DNA of 64,000 bases from Siphonodentalium dalli (GCA_032622095.1 CP136066.1:106785319-106849318), one strand, 5' to 3'; shown: positions 22,736 through 35,043, counted from the stretch's first letter. Notes: generated by a model not told the origin, from the sequence alone. A program made the numbers and translations.

Positions 22736-24180
22736 TATTTTAACACATTGGACTTGGTTTTAACTTAATTTCCAGAGCAGATCTCTGTTTTAATTCTCAA
22801 TATTTTTTATATTATGCCACGCCGATTTCCAGAGCAGATCTCTGTTTGAATTCATTTGTTCATCTTTCGTCATTTAATAGCAACTCACCAATATGTCATT
22901 GGTTGTTCTATTCGTATAACTTGTAATCTACTGGTCACCAGGAGTGATTTCTGATCAAGTCGAAGATGTCACACAGGACTGATCGAGGTGAGATCCAACC
23001 AAAACATTATTCCTTGCTATTGTTTGAATAGTAGATTCACAATCACATGATTGTTTATCGCGCTGAACTTGCCTTACTGCCTCATCGAGTGTCCTACGAG
23101 TGTCCACGGAGTTGACCCATTCAATTATGTTACCGTGAGCGTCATTATTATTCTGCTGCACGTGGAACACGGAACTGTTTATACGCTTAATAGCCTCAGC
23201 CTTTCGACGGACACATATTTTGACTGTTCAGCATGACGTGCTCTAGCTTAGAGTTAGACTTCTGAAGTTATATCACAGTATGTGGGACTGCGATTGTGAA
23301 CAATCATCTGACTCCTGTTGTTTTAAATAATGCAATATTTTACACGTTCAAGAATTTTAAGGTTTTTTGTTTTTAAATATTCAAACAGCACAGTTTGTTA
23401 TACTGTCTTGGCTTGTCTAAAAGACATGCAAATGCGTTGTTTTCAAAACAAATATTTTTATTTTTATTTTTATTCTAACCATATGGTGAGAGAAGTCTGT
23501 CGCACGTGTGTGTCATTTTCTCTATACCTTTTTAATATATGATTGATTCTGCATTACGTAGGTTCATAGCGTTTTATCTAAATTATTGACATCTGAGCAG
23601 TGACATATGGGTTCTCCACCCATACTAGTTAACCTATATTGTGTTTCAAATAATATTGGTGTATATTACTGCACTGCATACCTTCGTAGTAATTATACAG
23701 TATATAATTTCGCAAACTTTTCAACTTTCCATATCATGGTATAATCATAACACATTTACAGTGTTTTAATGGCATTATTATTAGAAGTATTATTAAAGAG
23801 AGGCCAATACACACATGTATTGGGACGATTCCCATTCCTATTAATATCATTAAAAAAAATTAGCATGACTTAGCTCGCATTTTGACAGCTCGTATTTTAA
23901 CACATGGACTTGGTTTTAACTTAATTTCCAGAGCGGATCTCTGTTTTAATTCGTCAACATTGTGATTCAAATAATACTGTTGTATACGCCTGTAATGCAT
24001 ATCTCGTAATAATTATACAGTGTATAATTTCGTATCAATTTTGACGATCGTTTTTCTATTGAGAAATTGTTATTTCTCAATAAGTACTGATATAAGTGTA
24101 TGCAGCATATTTTGTGTAGTCATACTAAACACACATTAGCCTAATTTAACATTGACAGTGTTTTAACACGATAGTATTGA
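22736..24180. repeat. Diverged direct duplication blocks
   Basis: Three blocks recur in the same order. 'ggttttaacttaatttccag agc' is at about 22755 and 23912. 'aataattatacagtgtataa'-type sequence is at about 23690 and 24008. 'acagtgttttaa' is at about 23758 and 24160. A shorter duplication, 'tttccagagcagatctctgt', occurs twice at 22772-22855. No gene is seen; this is an old duplicated repeat or element interior. Confidence 0.5.
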
Positions 24181-24949
24181 AGGATTAATATTTTGACGTA
24201 TGGGAATCCAAAATATGGATCAACTTTTAATCCAATTGATACCCCAAATGATGCATGTTATATTTTAATTGATAGGCTGCACAATCATATTTTACTGCAT
24301 TTACAACAGTTTCTGTTGCTATTTTAAATGAGAATATGTATACATTATCTTGATATTATATGTGTTATATATTTAGCATCATGTTGCAGCCAATCGATCA
24401 ATATTAGCATTTTATATGTACAATGTCGATCTACATAATAATAATGTCGGTCAGATATTAAGTGTAATATGCAATGCTCAGAAAGGTAAAAAGTTGTTAC
24501 TTGTACACATTAGTACTAACCAGATATATGGTTAACATATACTTTACTAAAATGTTACTCGGAATGTTATTGAAGTTATATTGAGCATTCGTTGGTGTGT
24601 GTGTATCTTTAAACATGGATTCGTTGATGCTAATTCATTTCGAATAATTATAAATTTCCTAGTTATTTTTGAGAATAGAACATAATATACTTTGCTTCTT
24701 TGGCCTTACACTATTAAGTTACATTTTACATGATCATATCTGGTCGCGATTTCGACAATTAATCCTGCACATACATATATCGGTCTATATATATGCAATG
24801 CAGATTTTGCTCATAATGAGTTACTTTTAAAAAATATTATAAGCCACCATTTATACTGGCAGTTTGCATATATTATAAAATATGCTTGCTTCAAACAATT
24901 TGATTTTATATGTCAAAATAAGCTATAATTTTACCCTCTTGTTTAGTAC

Positions 24950-25500
24950 ACAATTAATTTGATGTCCTACGGACTATTGACTCCATCCGGGCAGTTTTGA
25001 TGCCTTTTGGCAAAACCGACGACATACTGTGAATTTTTATGCCATCCTGGCAAAATTGATGTCCTATATATTGACTGTTGATTCCTTCTGGGCAATTGAA
25101 TAGATGTTCGCTAGAATTTGACATCCCGAAAATACAATTTGGATGACATCGATCCGGGTATTGTTCAGTATGTGTTATCGGGGATGACTTACCCACATGG
25201 TTGGGTTTGCTTCCCTTGTTTAGTCACCCCGGGCCATATATTCCTTGAGATGAGACTTGGGGTCTATTCTGTGCTGTTCGCACATTTATTTCTGTCACTG
25301 CTAGTCTACTTTCGATCAATGTTGATGACATTTAATCTTAATTGATTCAATCATATTTCGACGTTATTAAACACTTTTAACGCCACTCGGGCAATTTCGA
25401 CATCGTTCTACAATGTTGATGCCACTCGGACAATTCTGACACCATTCTGTTTGTTTACGCCAATGACGCCATTCAACTAATTTCCGTGTCATTTCGCAAA
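24950..25500. repeat. Degenerate short repeats ('gatgccatccgggcaattttgac')
   Basis: Many diverged copies of a roughly 25-40 bp motif approximating 'gatgccatycgggcaa' plus 'ttttgac' lie over 550 bp. They are interrupted by one member of the 140-bp direct repeat. No conserved reading frame is visible. Confidence 0.5.
25166..25312. repeat. 140-bp direct repeat, copy 1
   Basis: About 90% identical by eye to 26509-26651. Shared strings include 'cggggatgacttacccaca' and 'ggccatatattccttg'. The copies are 1.34 kb apart in the same orientation. They could be degenerate long terminal repeats or a dispersed element; nothing coding lies between them. Confidence 0.7.
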
Positions 25501-26508
25501 AAACTTGACGCTATCTCTATAATGAAATAGTTTTGACAGAAATTATTCGATGTAATCTGTAACTATAATTGAGGCATGCTAATTCGACTCCTTTTATGTA
25601 TGTTTGTATATACATGTGACAAGTTTGATATTCCATTGTCAGGTAGAGTATTGACCGCCTACAGGTATTAACCAAAAAACTCAATGTCTAAAAGTGTTCA
25701 GCTAGTCACGTTTTGAATGGCGTGTCACAGGTTTACATATTTAGCAATATAACATTTGACAACCCTATATATCAAAATAATCCAATTTGATGTTAATTTA
25801 TCTTATAGAAATTTATTCTTAATAACAATTGGACATTTAATGTTAACTATTTCATATATATACGGGCACATGTTATCGGACACAGGTCCAGGTCTAATTC
25901 ACCTCCACAATTCGAAAGTCCTTTGCAAAATACATAATTCAACATTTAACTTGGAGCTTGTGTTACGTTCGTATACGACGTCGCCATGTTGTTGACAATT
26001 TGATTTTCAAGTAACGAGAACATATTCAAAATGTTATTCGAATAGTTTAGTATAGTTATCATAGAAGGCAATTATTACGATAATTATAGTTGTAACAAAT
26101 TGGTACAAGTATTCTCCGTCGGGAATAATTTGTTGAATTTTTAGATCAATCAATTACAGGGATCAAGACTAGCATGCGAGCAGAGTTATATAAATTCACG
26201 TGACTGTAAAATATATAGTATAAACTAGTTGAACATAGATCATTGTGTTGATGACATAATTATGGGGTTCATACATCATGTGTGTATACATTTATATAAT
26301 GGATGTAAAATATGCTGGTTTAAATGTTGGACTTTGTATCTATCGCAATGATATTTCCATTTTACACAAGGTTAGTTATCCAATGAAATTGATTTACCCT
26401 CATTTGTAGAGTTTGCTGCATTTATTATTCCGTATAATACTCATTCAGTTTCTGTTCAGTTATTACCCAGTAGTTCAATTGGGAGCTATTGTAGTTCGTT
26501 ATGACAAT

Positions 26509-26651
26509 ACTTGTGTGATCGGGGATGACTTACCCACAGAGGTGGGTTTGCTTCCCTTGTTTAGTCACCCTGGGCCATATATTCCTTGTGATGAGACTTG
26601 GGGGGTCTATTCTGAGCTGTTCACACATTTAATTCTGTCATTTCGAGTCTA
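26509..26651. repeat. 140-bp direct repeat, copy 2
   Basis: The partner of 25166-25312, starting 'gatcggggatgacttaccc' and ending near 'gagtctaca'. Confidence 0.7.
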
Positions 26652-27299
26652 CAATTATTAGTGTGTAAATATTTGTATATAATAGAGAATTTGGAAATTG
26701 TTAATACATAGCGGAATTTAGCCTACTGTGTTTAAGATATAACTACAATTATTTCATGAGTAACCAAGAAATAAAATGTTAACGTTTGCAACATAAATGT
26801 TTCAAAATTTACATACATGTATATCAATACATATAACACATACATGTATTTGATGTATATGCCTTTGTCACACCGAGTACATATTTACGGCGAAATGGTA
26901 TTATTATTTCTAATACTATCAGAAGAATTTAGTCTATATCTATATTGGTCTTGCTATAATGACTGCATGAGCTTAACCGAGACACACGCATGTTTATAAA
27001 TAACCATGGGGGGTTGTAATTTGAGGTCTGATGGGCATACCCTATGTATACAATTAAAGACTTCTCTTCTCTTATTTTTGGCCGACCTTCGGTTTGGCGT
27101 GTTTAGCCAAAAATTTAATAGATCAGTTGAATGGTATAAATGTACATGTCATACTTTCGAATTTTCTTCTATTGTATTCTCCTATTTTGAATCTTGATAC
27201 TATCTTGAATCTTGATAATTCAATTAACTAAAAAATATAAGAGTATCAATATAATTGAGAATTTGTAAAATGTTATTATAATCATATGTATATAATTAT

Positions 27300-27329
27300 A
27301 TTGGGGAGCTAGTAGTTACGCTCCCCAAT
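27300..27329. repeat. Perfect short hairpin
   Basis: A 9-bp stem ttggggagc / gctccccaa surrounds a 10-nt loop. It stands alone in an AT-rich stretch and its role is unknown. Confidence 0.5.
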
Positions 27330-27394
27330 ATTTACAGGCAAATAAATATATATAAAATCTATTAATTCTACATGTATTAAGAGTTCTCCATTGG

Positions 27395-27760
27395 GAAGAT
27401 TGAACAAATCTGTCAGTCACCCCCCCCCCCCCCCCCCAACACTGGGGACATCCCTGTGAGAGTTATGACCCTGGCTTCACAACCATTTGACAGTGACCTC
27501 ATTTGAACAAAACTGAACGTGAGTCACCAAGGGAACATCCACACCAAATATGAACCCATTCAGTCTTATGATCTAGAGAAGATGTTCAAAGAATTGTTGA
27601 CAGATGGATGGATGGACAGACAGATGAACAGGAGACAGATGAGAAGTGATGACAAAAGCTTCGTCTCAGGCGAGCTTAAAAATTACATTTCATTGAACAA
27701 ATCTGTAAATCACCCCCCCCCCCCCCCCCAACACTGGGGACATCCCTGCAAGAATATGAC
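27395..27760. repeat. Duplicated poly-C tract and 'gttatgaccctgg' repeat
   Basis: 'gaacaaatctgt' + short spacer + 'cacccccc..' (17-20 C) + 'aacactggggacatccctg' occurs twice, at about 27403 and 27694. Between the copies is one unit of the 'gacctcatttgaacaaaactg' repeat ending in (gatggatggacagacag). The poly-C lengths are probably unreliable in the assembly. Confidence 0.75.
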
Positions 27761-27996
27761 ATTATCTTATTATACCAGTAGCGTACATCATAGATACAGG
27801 TTATGTGGGTGGGGAAGAGCTAATTCTCTTATACCTCTGCCCCTATTTGAACAAACATGAATCCCCATCTCGGATATCTGTCCATCTAATAATTTTAAAC
27901 ATTCACTTTTAAGAGTTGAAGTTAATTGATTTTCCAAAAAGGACTCAATTGGAACAGCTCTAAACATGCCACCAAGGAAAATAATATTGGAACAGC

Positions 27997-28369
27997 CAAG
28001 CGTGAATTAAGTGTGTCTGAGGTCCCAAAAGGGGAATGTAGTGATGCTATTCTGTAAGGTGGGCTAGCATCACCAAATTCACCATCTGGGAACCCAAACT
28101 TACTTAATCATCAACTGCTATGGGAGACCTGGGGACAGACAGAAGTTCTCCAGCTGAAGTTGGTGGCATATGACAGTATGCACACCCATTTCACACCTCA
28201 ATTATGCATTTTAGAATCTCAACAGAAGAAAAAGCTGCTAAAATGTCAATTTGAGACTCACTTCCCAGAAGATGAGGCCTAAGCAGAATGAGGCCCTCAA
28301 AGGGTGTATTTAGCAATGCTAGCCTGCTGTGCAGGGTACAAATGCTAGACACACTTCATTACAGCTTTG
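27997..28369. mobile_element. Degenerate copy of 'gtgtctgtcat' MITE
   Basis: The ends 'aattaagtgtgtctg' and 'agacacacttcattacag' are inverted. Inside are family strings 'gcatcaccaaattcacc' and 'taagcagaatgaggccc'. Target duplications are not recognisable. Confidence 0.55.
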
Positions 28370-28794
28370 AGAAAAGGAATTTAAATTGATATTAATGACC
28401 AGGATATTGTAAACAATCATGGTGCTAAATTGACAGATTGAGAAAACAAATGCTCAACACTATTAATCTCATTTAAATTATGAATACACTCCCAGGGGAC
28501 TCTGCCTATAGCCACAGAATCTGGCACTGATTTATACACAACATGCCTCTATCATGCAAACATCTTAATTGATGACTGTGTGTGTATTTATATTAACTCT
28601 CTCTCTGTCTGTAGCTAATACAATTGACTTAATCTGCTGGTGGGAGAGATCCTGTGAGTTAGGAGATGAGATAGGGTGGAATGCTGTTGGTTGGGGGTAG
28701 GGTGGGGTTCTGGGTCATGTGGGGGGGGGGGGAGGGTGATATTTTTTTTTTGTATGTTAAATTGATCAAGGAGTTCCTGAATTTTTTATTATTT

Positions 28795-29606
28795 TTTTTG
28801 GAATTATGACCCTGGCTCCACCCCTATTTGACCCAGTGACCCCATTTGAACAAATCTGAACCCCAGTCATTCAATGACCCCCCATACCAAATATAAACTA
28901 AATCGGCAAAATGGTTCTAGACAAGAAGTCGTTATAAGAATTACCAAGGAGGAATATAGTTATGGCCCTGGTTTCGCAACTATTTGACACAGTGACCTCA
29001 TTTGAACAAATCTGAATGACAGTCACCTAGGGAACATCCACACCAAATATGATCAAAATGCAATTTTTTTTATTTTTTTGTTTTTAGAGTTATGTCCCTG
29101 GCTCTACCCCTATTTGACCCAGTGACCCCATTTGAACAAATCTGAACCCCAGTCACCCAAGGTATCTCTGTACCAAATATAAGCTAAATCGGCCCAATAT
29201 TTTTTTAGAAGAAGTCATTGTAAGAATTACTATTGAGTTATGGCCCTGGTTTCTCAACTAATTGACCGGGTGACCTCATTTGAACAAATCTGAACACCAG
29301 TCACCCAAGGACCCTCCATACCAAATATTAGCTAAATCGGCCCAACGGTTCTGAACAAGAAGTCGTAAGAATTACTATGGAGGAATAGAGTTATGGCCCT
29401 GGCTTCGCAACTATTTGACCCAGTGACCTCATTTGAACAAATCTGAATGAGAGTCACCTAGGGAACATCCACACCAAATATGAACCAATTCGGTCTTCCG
29501 GTTTCAGAGATGTTCAAAGAATTGTTGATGGATGGACAGATGGATGACGGACGAGGAGTGATGACTATAGCTCCACCGGAGACTTCGTCTCAGGTGAGCT
29601 AAAAAG
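28795..29606 (+). repeat. Tandem repeat ending in a hairpin
   Basis: Four to five units of about 150-190 bp have the order 'gagttatggccctggctt', 'atttgacccagtgacc', 'catttgaacaaatctgaa', 'cagtcaccyaagga', 'taccaaatat.agctaaatcgg', 'agaagtcgttryaagaatta'. The block ends with a dyad 'gagacttcgtctc' followed by 'aggtgagctaaaaa', reminiscent of a Helitron 3' end (hairpin then CTRR); that is inference. Confidence 0.7.
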
Positions 29607-29891
29607 GCTATATAAACAGCCGATATAAATATAAGAAATTTATGTACATATGTAGTTTGAGTGTGTTTTATTGAGGGCTATGTCGCTGTGGTCGTTGGAG
29701 CCACAGTGCTCTATACCTTTTATTAAAATACACTCCCAACTACATTAATTACTGCAATGAAACATTCCCTACCGCATATATCTCTGGTCTGAATAATTAT
29801 TGTCCCTTCAGTGGATTATCATAAAAAAAATATAATTATTCAAGGGCTACACCAACTTGTGGGCACCTCCAAAGAAAGGGTATTACGTGTA

Positions 29892-30617
29892 CAGTAAAAC
29901 CTCTCCAAACCAGACCCTCTATAAACTGAATCCCTCTCCATACCGATTTGTCTGGTCCCGAATTCACCCAAGCGCATTCCCACTAAAAATTACCTATATA
30001 ATCTGGAAACTCTATTTTGAACATCGGACAACTTTTCTAGTCCATAAGTGAACGAATACATAAATTTTTACCTCCGAAATCCGAAATTGACAACAAGCGA
30101 ACACGCATGTTGTAGATTTGACATAATTAATGGTCTTATTGGCTTTGGTGAAAACCGGAGATCCTTTACAAGTTTAAATCTCTGGGCTACATTAAACTCT
30201 GAGCGGTCGTTTTCGTGATGGCTCATTCATTGTGACAGGTTGATTAAAACTGTATAGGTCACTTTTAGTGAGCTTCGTTAGTGTTTTGTTTGAACAGTGG
30301 TAAATTGGTAATAGTCTTTGTTAGTGTTTTGTTTGAACAGTGGTCACAGTCTTATCTATATACCGGTACATGTATTATGACCTATTAATATACCATGTTT
30401 TAATTCTTATTGTACCGTGTTTTATCTATGTTATTTATATTTTATTTGGTACTTTATTGAATAAAGTTAAATCAATAATGAGTTGGTTGTGCTTCGACAA
30501 CTCTTTGTAATGACTTCAATACATTCCGATCGTAGTGTGATTTTCTATAAACCGAACACCTCTAAACTGAGCAGAAGGGCCGGTCTGAAGGGTTTTCGGT
30601 TTGGAGAGGTTTTACTG
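29892..30617. mobile_element. Non-autonomous pogo/Tigger-like element, 726 bp
   Basis: The terminus CAGTAAAACCTCTCCAAACC is mirrored exactly at the right end (ending ...gaggttttactg). TA dinucleotides flank both sides, the hallmark of Tc1/mariner-pogo insertion. Further pairing includes 'ctctataaactga' with 'tcagtttagagg'. The interior is non-coding. Confidence 0.82.
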
Positions 30618-30623
30618 TACTAG

Positions 30624-31056
30624 TTTAAAGGCCCATTTAATTTTCGAACCCCCCAGATCACATTATATAAAATATATGCCATATTATATACCGTTTGAAA
30701 AAGGAAGCTCCAAAACATTGTATTATCAACTTATCCAGTGTAATAAACTGTGAACATGATTTTGTTGACGTACCGACGCGTTTTCAGTGCTTAAGTTTCT
30801 GCAAAGTCTATTATTTCAATGGAAGGGAATAACTCTATATCTTGGTTTGAATTATGTTGCATTCTGGGAGCGAAATGGAGGAAAATGTTACTAATGATCT
30901 CAGCTATTTTTTATTGCTCTATGAAACACAGATGTTCCAAATTGTGATGAATTATAGTATTCTAATCAGATTTTATGTTGTAGATTGTAATTAAAACCGT
31001 ATATCAAGGCACTATAAAAAAATAATTGGTTACTTGAAAATTAATGGGCCTTTAAA
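30624..31056. mobile_element. MITE with TTTAAAGGCCCATT ends
   Basis: 'tttaaaggcccatttaattt' is mirrored by 'aaaattaatgggcctttaaa'. It starts 6 bp after the pogo-like element. The interior is non-coding; TTAA or TTTAA is the likely target. Confidence 0.68.
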
Positions 31057-32046
31057 CATCACCATACAAAGCCGCCTGACCTGCTTCATATGTAATGGAA
31101 TTTATATACCTGTTGATAGATGCATTAGCTTCCCCTAAGGGCCCTAACCTGCTGCTATTATGTAACTGCTATGAGGCTTTTCGTGACCTGGATGGCTTTA
31201 CGAAGCACTTTGTAAATACTTTCTGGTCTCTTTTGGAATTGATAACTCACTTGCAAAAAGGAAAATAATTTTTGCCTGTTGTGAATTATTTGTATACGCC
31301 GGTTTTTTATAAACGAGAGGCCGATCAGAATCGGCAGATGTTTAACCCATTCCTTGTGATAGTAAATAGCTATGATCAGAATCATAATCAGCGTTCGCGT
31401 CGGTGGCCAAGGTTTTTCGAAAGTGGCCATAAAAAATTTCATTTGGCCAAACGTTTTTTTCACCACAAATGGAGACAGAAATCTAATTCAAAAAGCACTG
31501 AATAGATCGACGAAATATTGCCCGTTTTGGACACGCAGGCTTCATACTTCGGATACATCATACAATGACAACCCAAATTAATTTTTTAAGGGGAGCATTG
31601 ATTGAACGGTGATGGTTGTACAAAGACGATTAATAGTCGTCAAAAACCTTAATCTGTGCACAGCTTATATCATGTTATGTTGATTAGGCGGTCTGTGAGA
31701 TGATATATGTAAATGCATTGTCCTATAATTTGATGTACCAGTGCAATATCCACCCGAGTGCACCAGTCATACTTCCTTTCTGACCGAGTCATCAAGGGAA
31801 GTAAACCCTGTATGGAGTTTGGTACCAGCGATGGCATGTCAGTTACGTAATGTGTCGTAAAATGCCTCCAGTCTTGTAATAACAACCGGGCTTCACACTG
31901 TAAAGGTTATTAATACAACAACAGGTACTCAACACCTAACGATAATAAGCAGCAGAACTGTCGCTTTATTTTCGCGAAAATAGCGATGACATCTAACACA
32001 CCCCATTACTTGATTAGTTGGCAAACATGGTATCAGAGACGCAACA

Positions 32047-32376
32047 TCTCATATATATTTTGAAGACCTCTGTTTGTCTGTCTGTTTGTTTGTCTGTATG
32101 TTTGTTTGTCTGTCATTTATACAAATCTACGATTCTCGACCGATCGGGACGAAACTTGGTACGTGTGTGTAGTTTGACCAGGCGGTCGACGTTGTCGTAT
32201 TGGCGAGCCCGTGTGGCGCCCGCTTCGCGCATGCGCAGACGCGATCTCGGAAACGGGTAGAGCTATCGACTTGAAATTTGGTTTTTGAATAGCCCGGACA
32301 ACGTCGGGCTGGGTAGAGCTATCGACTTGAAATTTGGTTTTTGAATAGCCCGGACAACGTCGGGCTCATCGGCTAG
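32047..32376 (+). mobile_element. Helitron (short non-autonomous), copy 1 of head-to-tail pair
   Basis: It begins TCTCATATATATTTTGAAG after an A and ends with hairpin AGCCCG-GACAA-CGTCGGGCT, six bases, then CTAG. This is the canonical Helitron 3' end. It includes a (tgtctgtttg)n tract and two copies of a 56-bp 3' segment beginning 'gggtagagctatcgacttg', each with the hairpin. It is GC-richer than its surroundings. The next copy starts directly after CTAG. Confidence 0.82.
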
Positions 32377-32928
32377 TCTCATATATATTTTGAAGACCTC
32401 TGTTTGTCTGTCTGTCTGTCTGTATGTCATTTATACAAATCTACGATTCTCGACCGATCGGGACGAAACTTGGTATGTGTGTGTAGTTTGACCAGGCGGT
32501 CGTCGTTGTCGTATTGGCGAGCCTGTGCGGCGCCCGCTTCGCGCATGCTCAGACGAGATCTCTGAAACGGGTGGAGCTATCGACTTGAAATTTGCTATGT
32601 GAATGTATCTTGCCCCGGATACGAATTTTATCGGGTCGCCGAGCCCGTGCGACGACAGCTTCGCGCATGCGCAGACGAGATCTCTGAAACGGGTGGAGCT
32701 ATCGACTTGAAATTTGGTATGTGAATGTATCTTGCCCCGGAAACGAATTTTATCGGGTCGCCGAGCCCGTGCGACGCCAGCTTCGCGCAGACCAGATCTC
32801 GGAAACGGGTAGAGCTATCGACTTGAAATTTGGTTTTTGAATAGCCCGGACAACGTCCGGCTGGGTCGAGCTATCGACTTGAAATTTGGTTTTTGAATAG
32901 CCCGGACAACATCGGGCTCATCGGCTAG
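32377..32928 (+). mobile_element. Helitron, copy 2 of head-to-tail pair
   Basis: It starts TCTCATATATATTTTGAAG at the base after copy 1's CTAG and ends with the same hairpin and CTAG, followed by T. The outer junctions therefore read A|TC...CTAG|T, the expected AT target. It has extra internal units around 'gatctctgaaacgggtgg' and 'ttatcgggtcgccgagccc', making it 222 bp longer than copy 1. No Rep/helicase frame is present. Confidence 0.82.
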
Positions 32929-32944
32929 TAGTTATATATTTTTC

Positions 32945-33960
32945 AAAAACTCGACTTATGGTTTGGCGAGGGACGGATGGCGGGCAGGCGAGCGGACCTA
33001 AAGAATGCCTTATAACTTTGACATTTGTAAACGGATTCAAAAAAAATTTGGTATGGTAGTTGCTCCCAATGACTATTTACTGCCTGTAGAAAATGGGTCA
33101 CGTCCGAACTTTTTTACAAGAGTTATCCATCTTAGATGGTTTTTAGTTAAGTTTTTCACCGATAGCGCGATAACTCACGCAAATATTAACCAAATTCAAC
33201 AATATTTGGTATATGAGACTCTTGCAACAATATCTCGGACGAGTTCGAAAACCAGGTTTGTCCGAATTTTTTTCGCAGAGTTATGGGTCTTAGTTTGTCT
33301 ATTTTTAGCAATGTTATCACCGTTAACGCGATAACTCGATGAGATATTAACCGATTTCAACAATATTTGGTATATGAGTCTCCTGCAACAATATCTCGGA
33401 CGAGTTCGAAAATCAGGTTTGTCCGAATTTTTTTCGCGGAGTTATGGGTCTTAGTTTGTCTATTTTTAGCAATTTTATCACCGTTAGCGCGATAACTCGA
33501 TGAAATATTAACCAATTTCAACAATATTTGGTGTATGAGTCTCCTGCAACAATATCTCGGACGAGTTCGAAACCAGGTTTGTCCGAATTTGATTTTGCAG
33601 AGTTATGGGTCTTAGTTTGTGTATTTTTAGCAATGTTATCACCGTTAACGCGATAACTCAATGAAATATTAACCGATTTAAACAATATTTGGTATATGAG
33701 TCTATTGCAACAATATCTCGGACGAGTTCGAAAACCAGGTTTGTCCGAATTTTTTTTCCGGAGTTATGGCTCTTAATTAGTTAGTGCGATAACTCAATGA
33801 AATATTAACGGATTCGATTGATATTTGGTATATAGGTCTATTGCAATAATATACCACCGTCCTACTTTTTTTCCCGGAGTTGTGCACCTTATTGGCAGAA
33901 GTTTGGTTCGACTGCCAAAAAACTCGACAAAAGCATCTTAGATGCGTACCCCTTGTTAAA
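32945..33960. repeat. Tandem repeat, 'ataactcgatgaaatattaacc' type
   Basis: Five units of about 190 bp contain 'gcgataactcgatga', 'aacaatatttggtatatgag', 'caacaatatctcggacgag', 'ggtttgtccgaattttttt' and 'gagttatgggtcttagtttg'. The array ends near the dyad gcatcttagatgc. Open frames here are repeat artefacts. Confidence 0.78.
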
Positions 33961-34129
33961 ATATAATTCAGTCATCAATTGTGAGCCCAGAAAATGAGGA
34001 TTTAATTTTTTTTTTATTTGGCTAAAACACATTTGGCCAATTTTTTTTTTATTTTGCCACTAATAAATTTCATTTGGCCACTTTTTCGGCCAGAAGATTT
34101 TACGGTCCAGCGCAAACACTGATCATAAT

Positions 34130-35043
34130 CTAGAGTTTTTATGTTGAATTATAGAGCATCTGTTATGTACTAAAGTAGTATAAATAAATTTACATAATAA
34201 CACAGATTCTCAAATTATTGGAGTTTATGGATCCCAGTGCCAATATTTCACTAGTAGTGTCAATTAGACATTGGTAGGCATATAATAACATTGGAATACT
34301 CCAGGATACCTAACCTGAGATAAATGAACACAGTCTATACCCTGGTGGTCAATATACAAGCAGCTCTCAAGAAAATACTTTGGACTATACAAAAATGTTA
34401 TCCATATAATGATTATACAGCCATAATATGATGAGGATGCTGACCCCTAATTTGAAACAGATTACCACAGATCGTATAAAAGACAGCAAGTAGCCACAGA
34501 GGAGTGTCGTTAAAATGAGTAAAAATATTAATTGAAAAATATATAAATTTAAACCAAGCCCGCCAATTTAAACAAAAAAAGTTGAAAATTCCGAACACAT
34601 TGATCTTCCAATTTCAAAGGGCGCCACTTTAAATAACTATAATAAGATATTCTAATGTTGCAACGGAAATCACAGAATCAAATACCTGTCACTTCTAACA
34701 GCCATAATTCAAACGCCTGAACCGATTCTTAAAATTCGAATGCCAACCATTCCAGTAAAAGCAAAAATTTCCCATTTTGGTACACAATTCTAGGATTAAC
34801 TGTTTTAAAACTTTGAAAACAGATGCTGAACAAAAGATTAAACTGTAGAGATGGTTTTTAAGTGGCGCACTGTGCTTTGTGAAATGGGAATAGCAATGTG
34901 TTGGGATTTTTCGACTGCCACATTCTTCCAGTCGAGTTAGTGCCTAGCTACTTGCTCATCAAGTTGATTCTCTAAAGTAAGCACACATTATGTCTTTAAA
35001 GTTTATCTATTTTATTTACAAATAATTATTATACAAAAACATG
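34130..35043. other. AT-rich stretch, includes likely MRPL49 3' end
   Basis: No gene is recognised. On the minus strand AATAAA (plus-strand TTTATT, 35011-35016) lies 28 nt past the MRPL49 stop codon and could be its polyadenylation signal. Confidence 0.5.

Larger units (their letters stand above)
31389..34121. mobile_element. Non-autonomous hAT element, 2733 bp, carrying nested repeats
   Basis: The left end CAGCGTTCGCGTCGG pairs with a right end complementary to CAGTGTTTGCGCTGG. A perfect 8-bp target duplication ATCATAAT flanks it (31381-31388 and 34122-34129). Subterminal repeats 'catttggccaa' and 'ttggccac' echo the 'tttgccaaat' of the smaller element at 9645. The interior contains two Helitrons and a long tandem array but no transposase frame. 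Confidence 0.85.

Noticed and set aside
27300-27329. GC-rich hairpin as a Helitron 3' end
   Set aside because: No CTRR follows the stem at the right distance, so I list it only as a hairpin.
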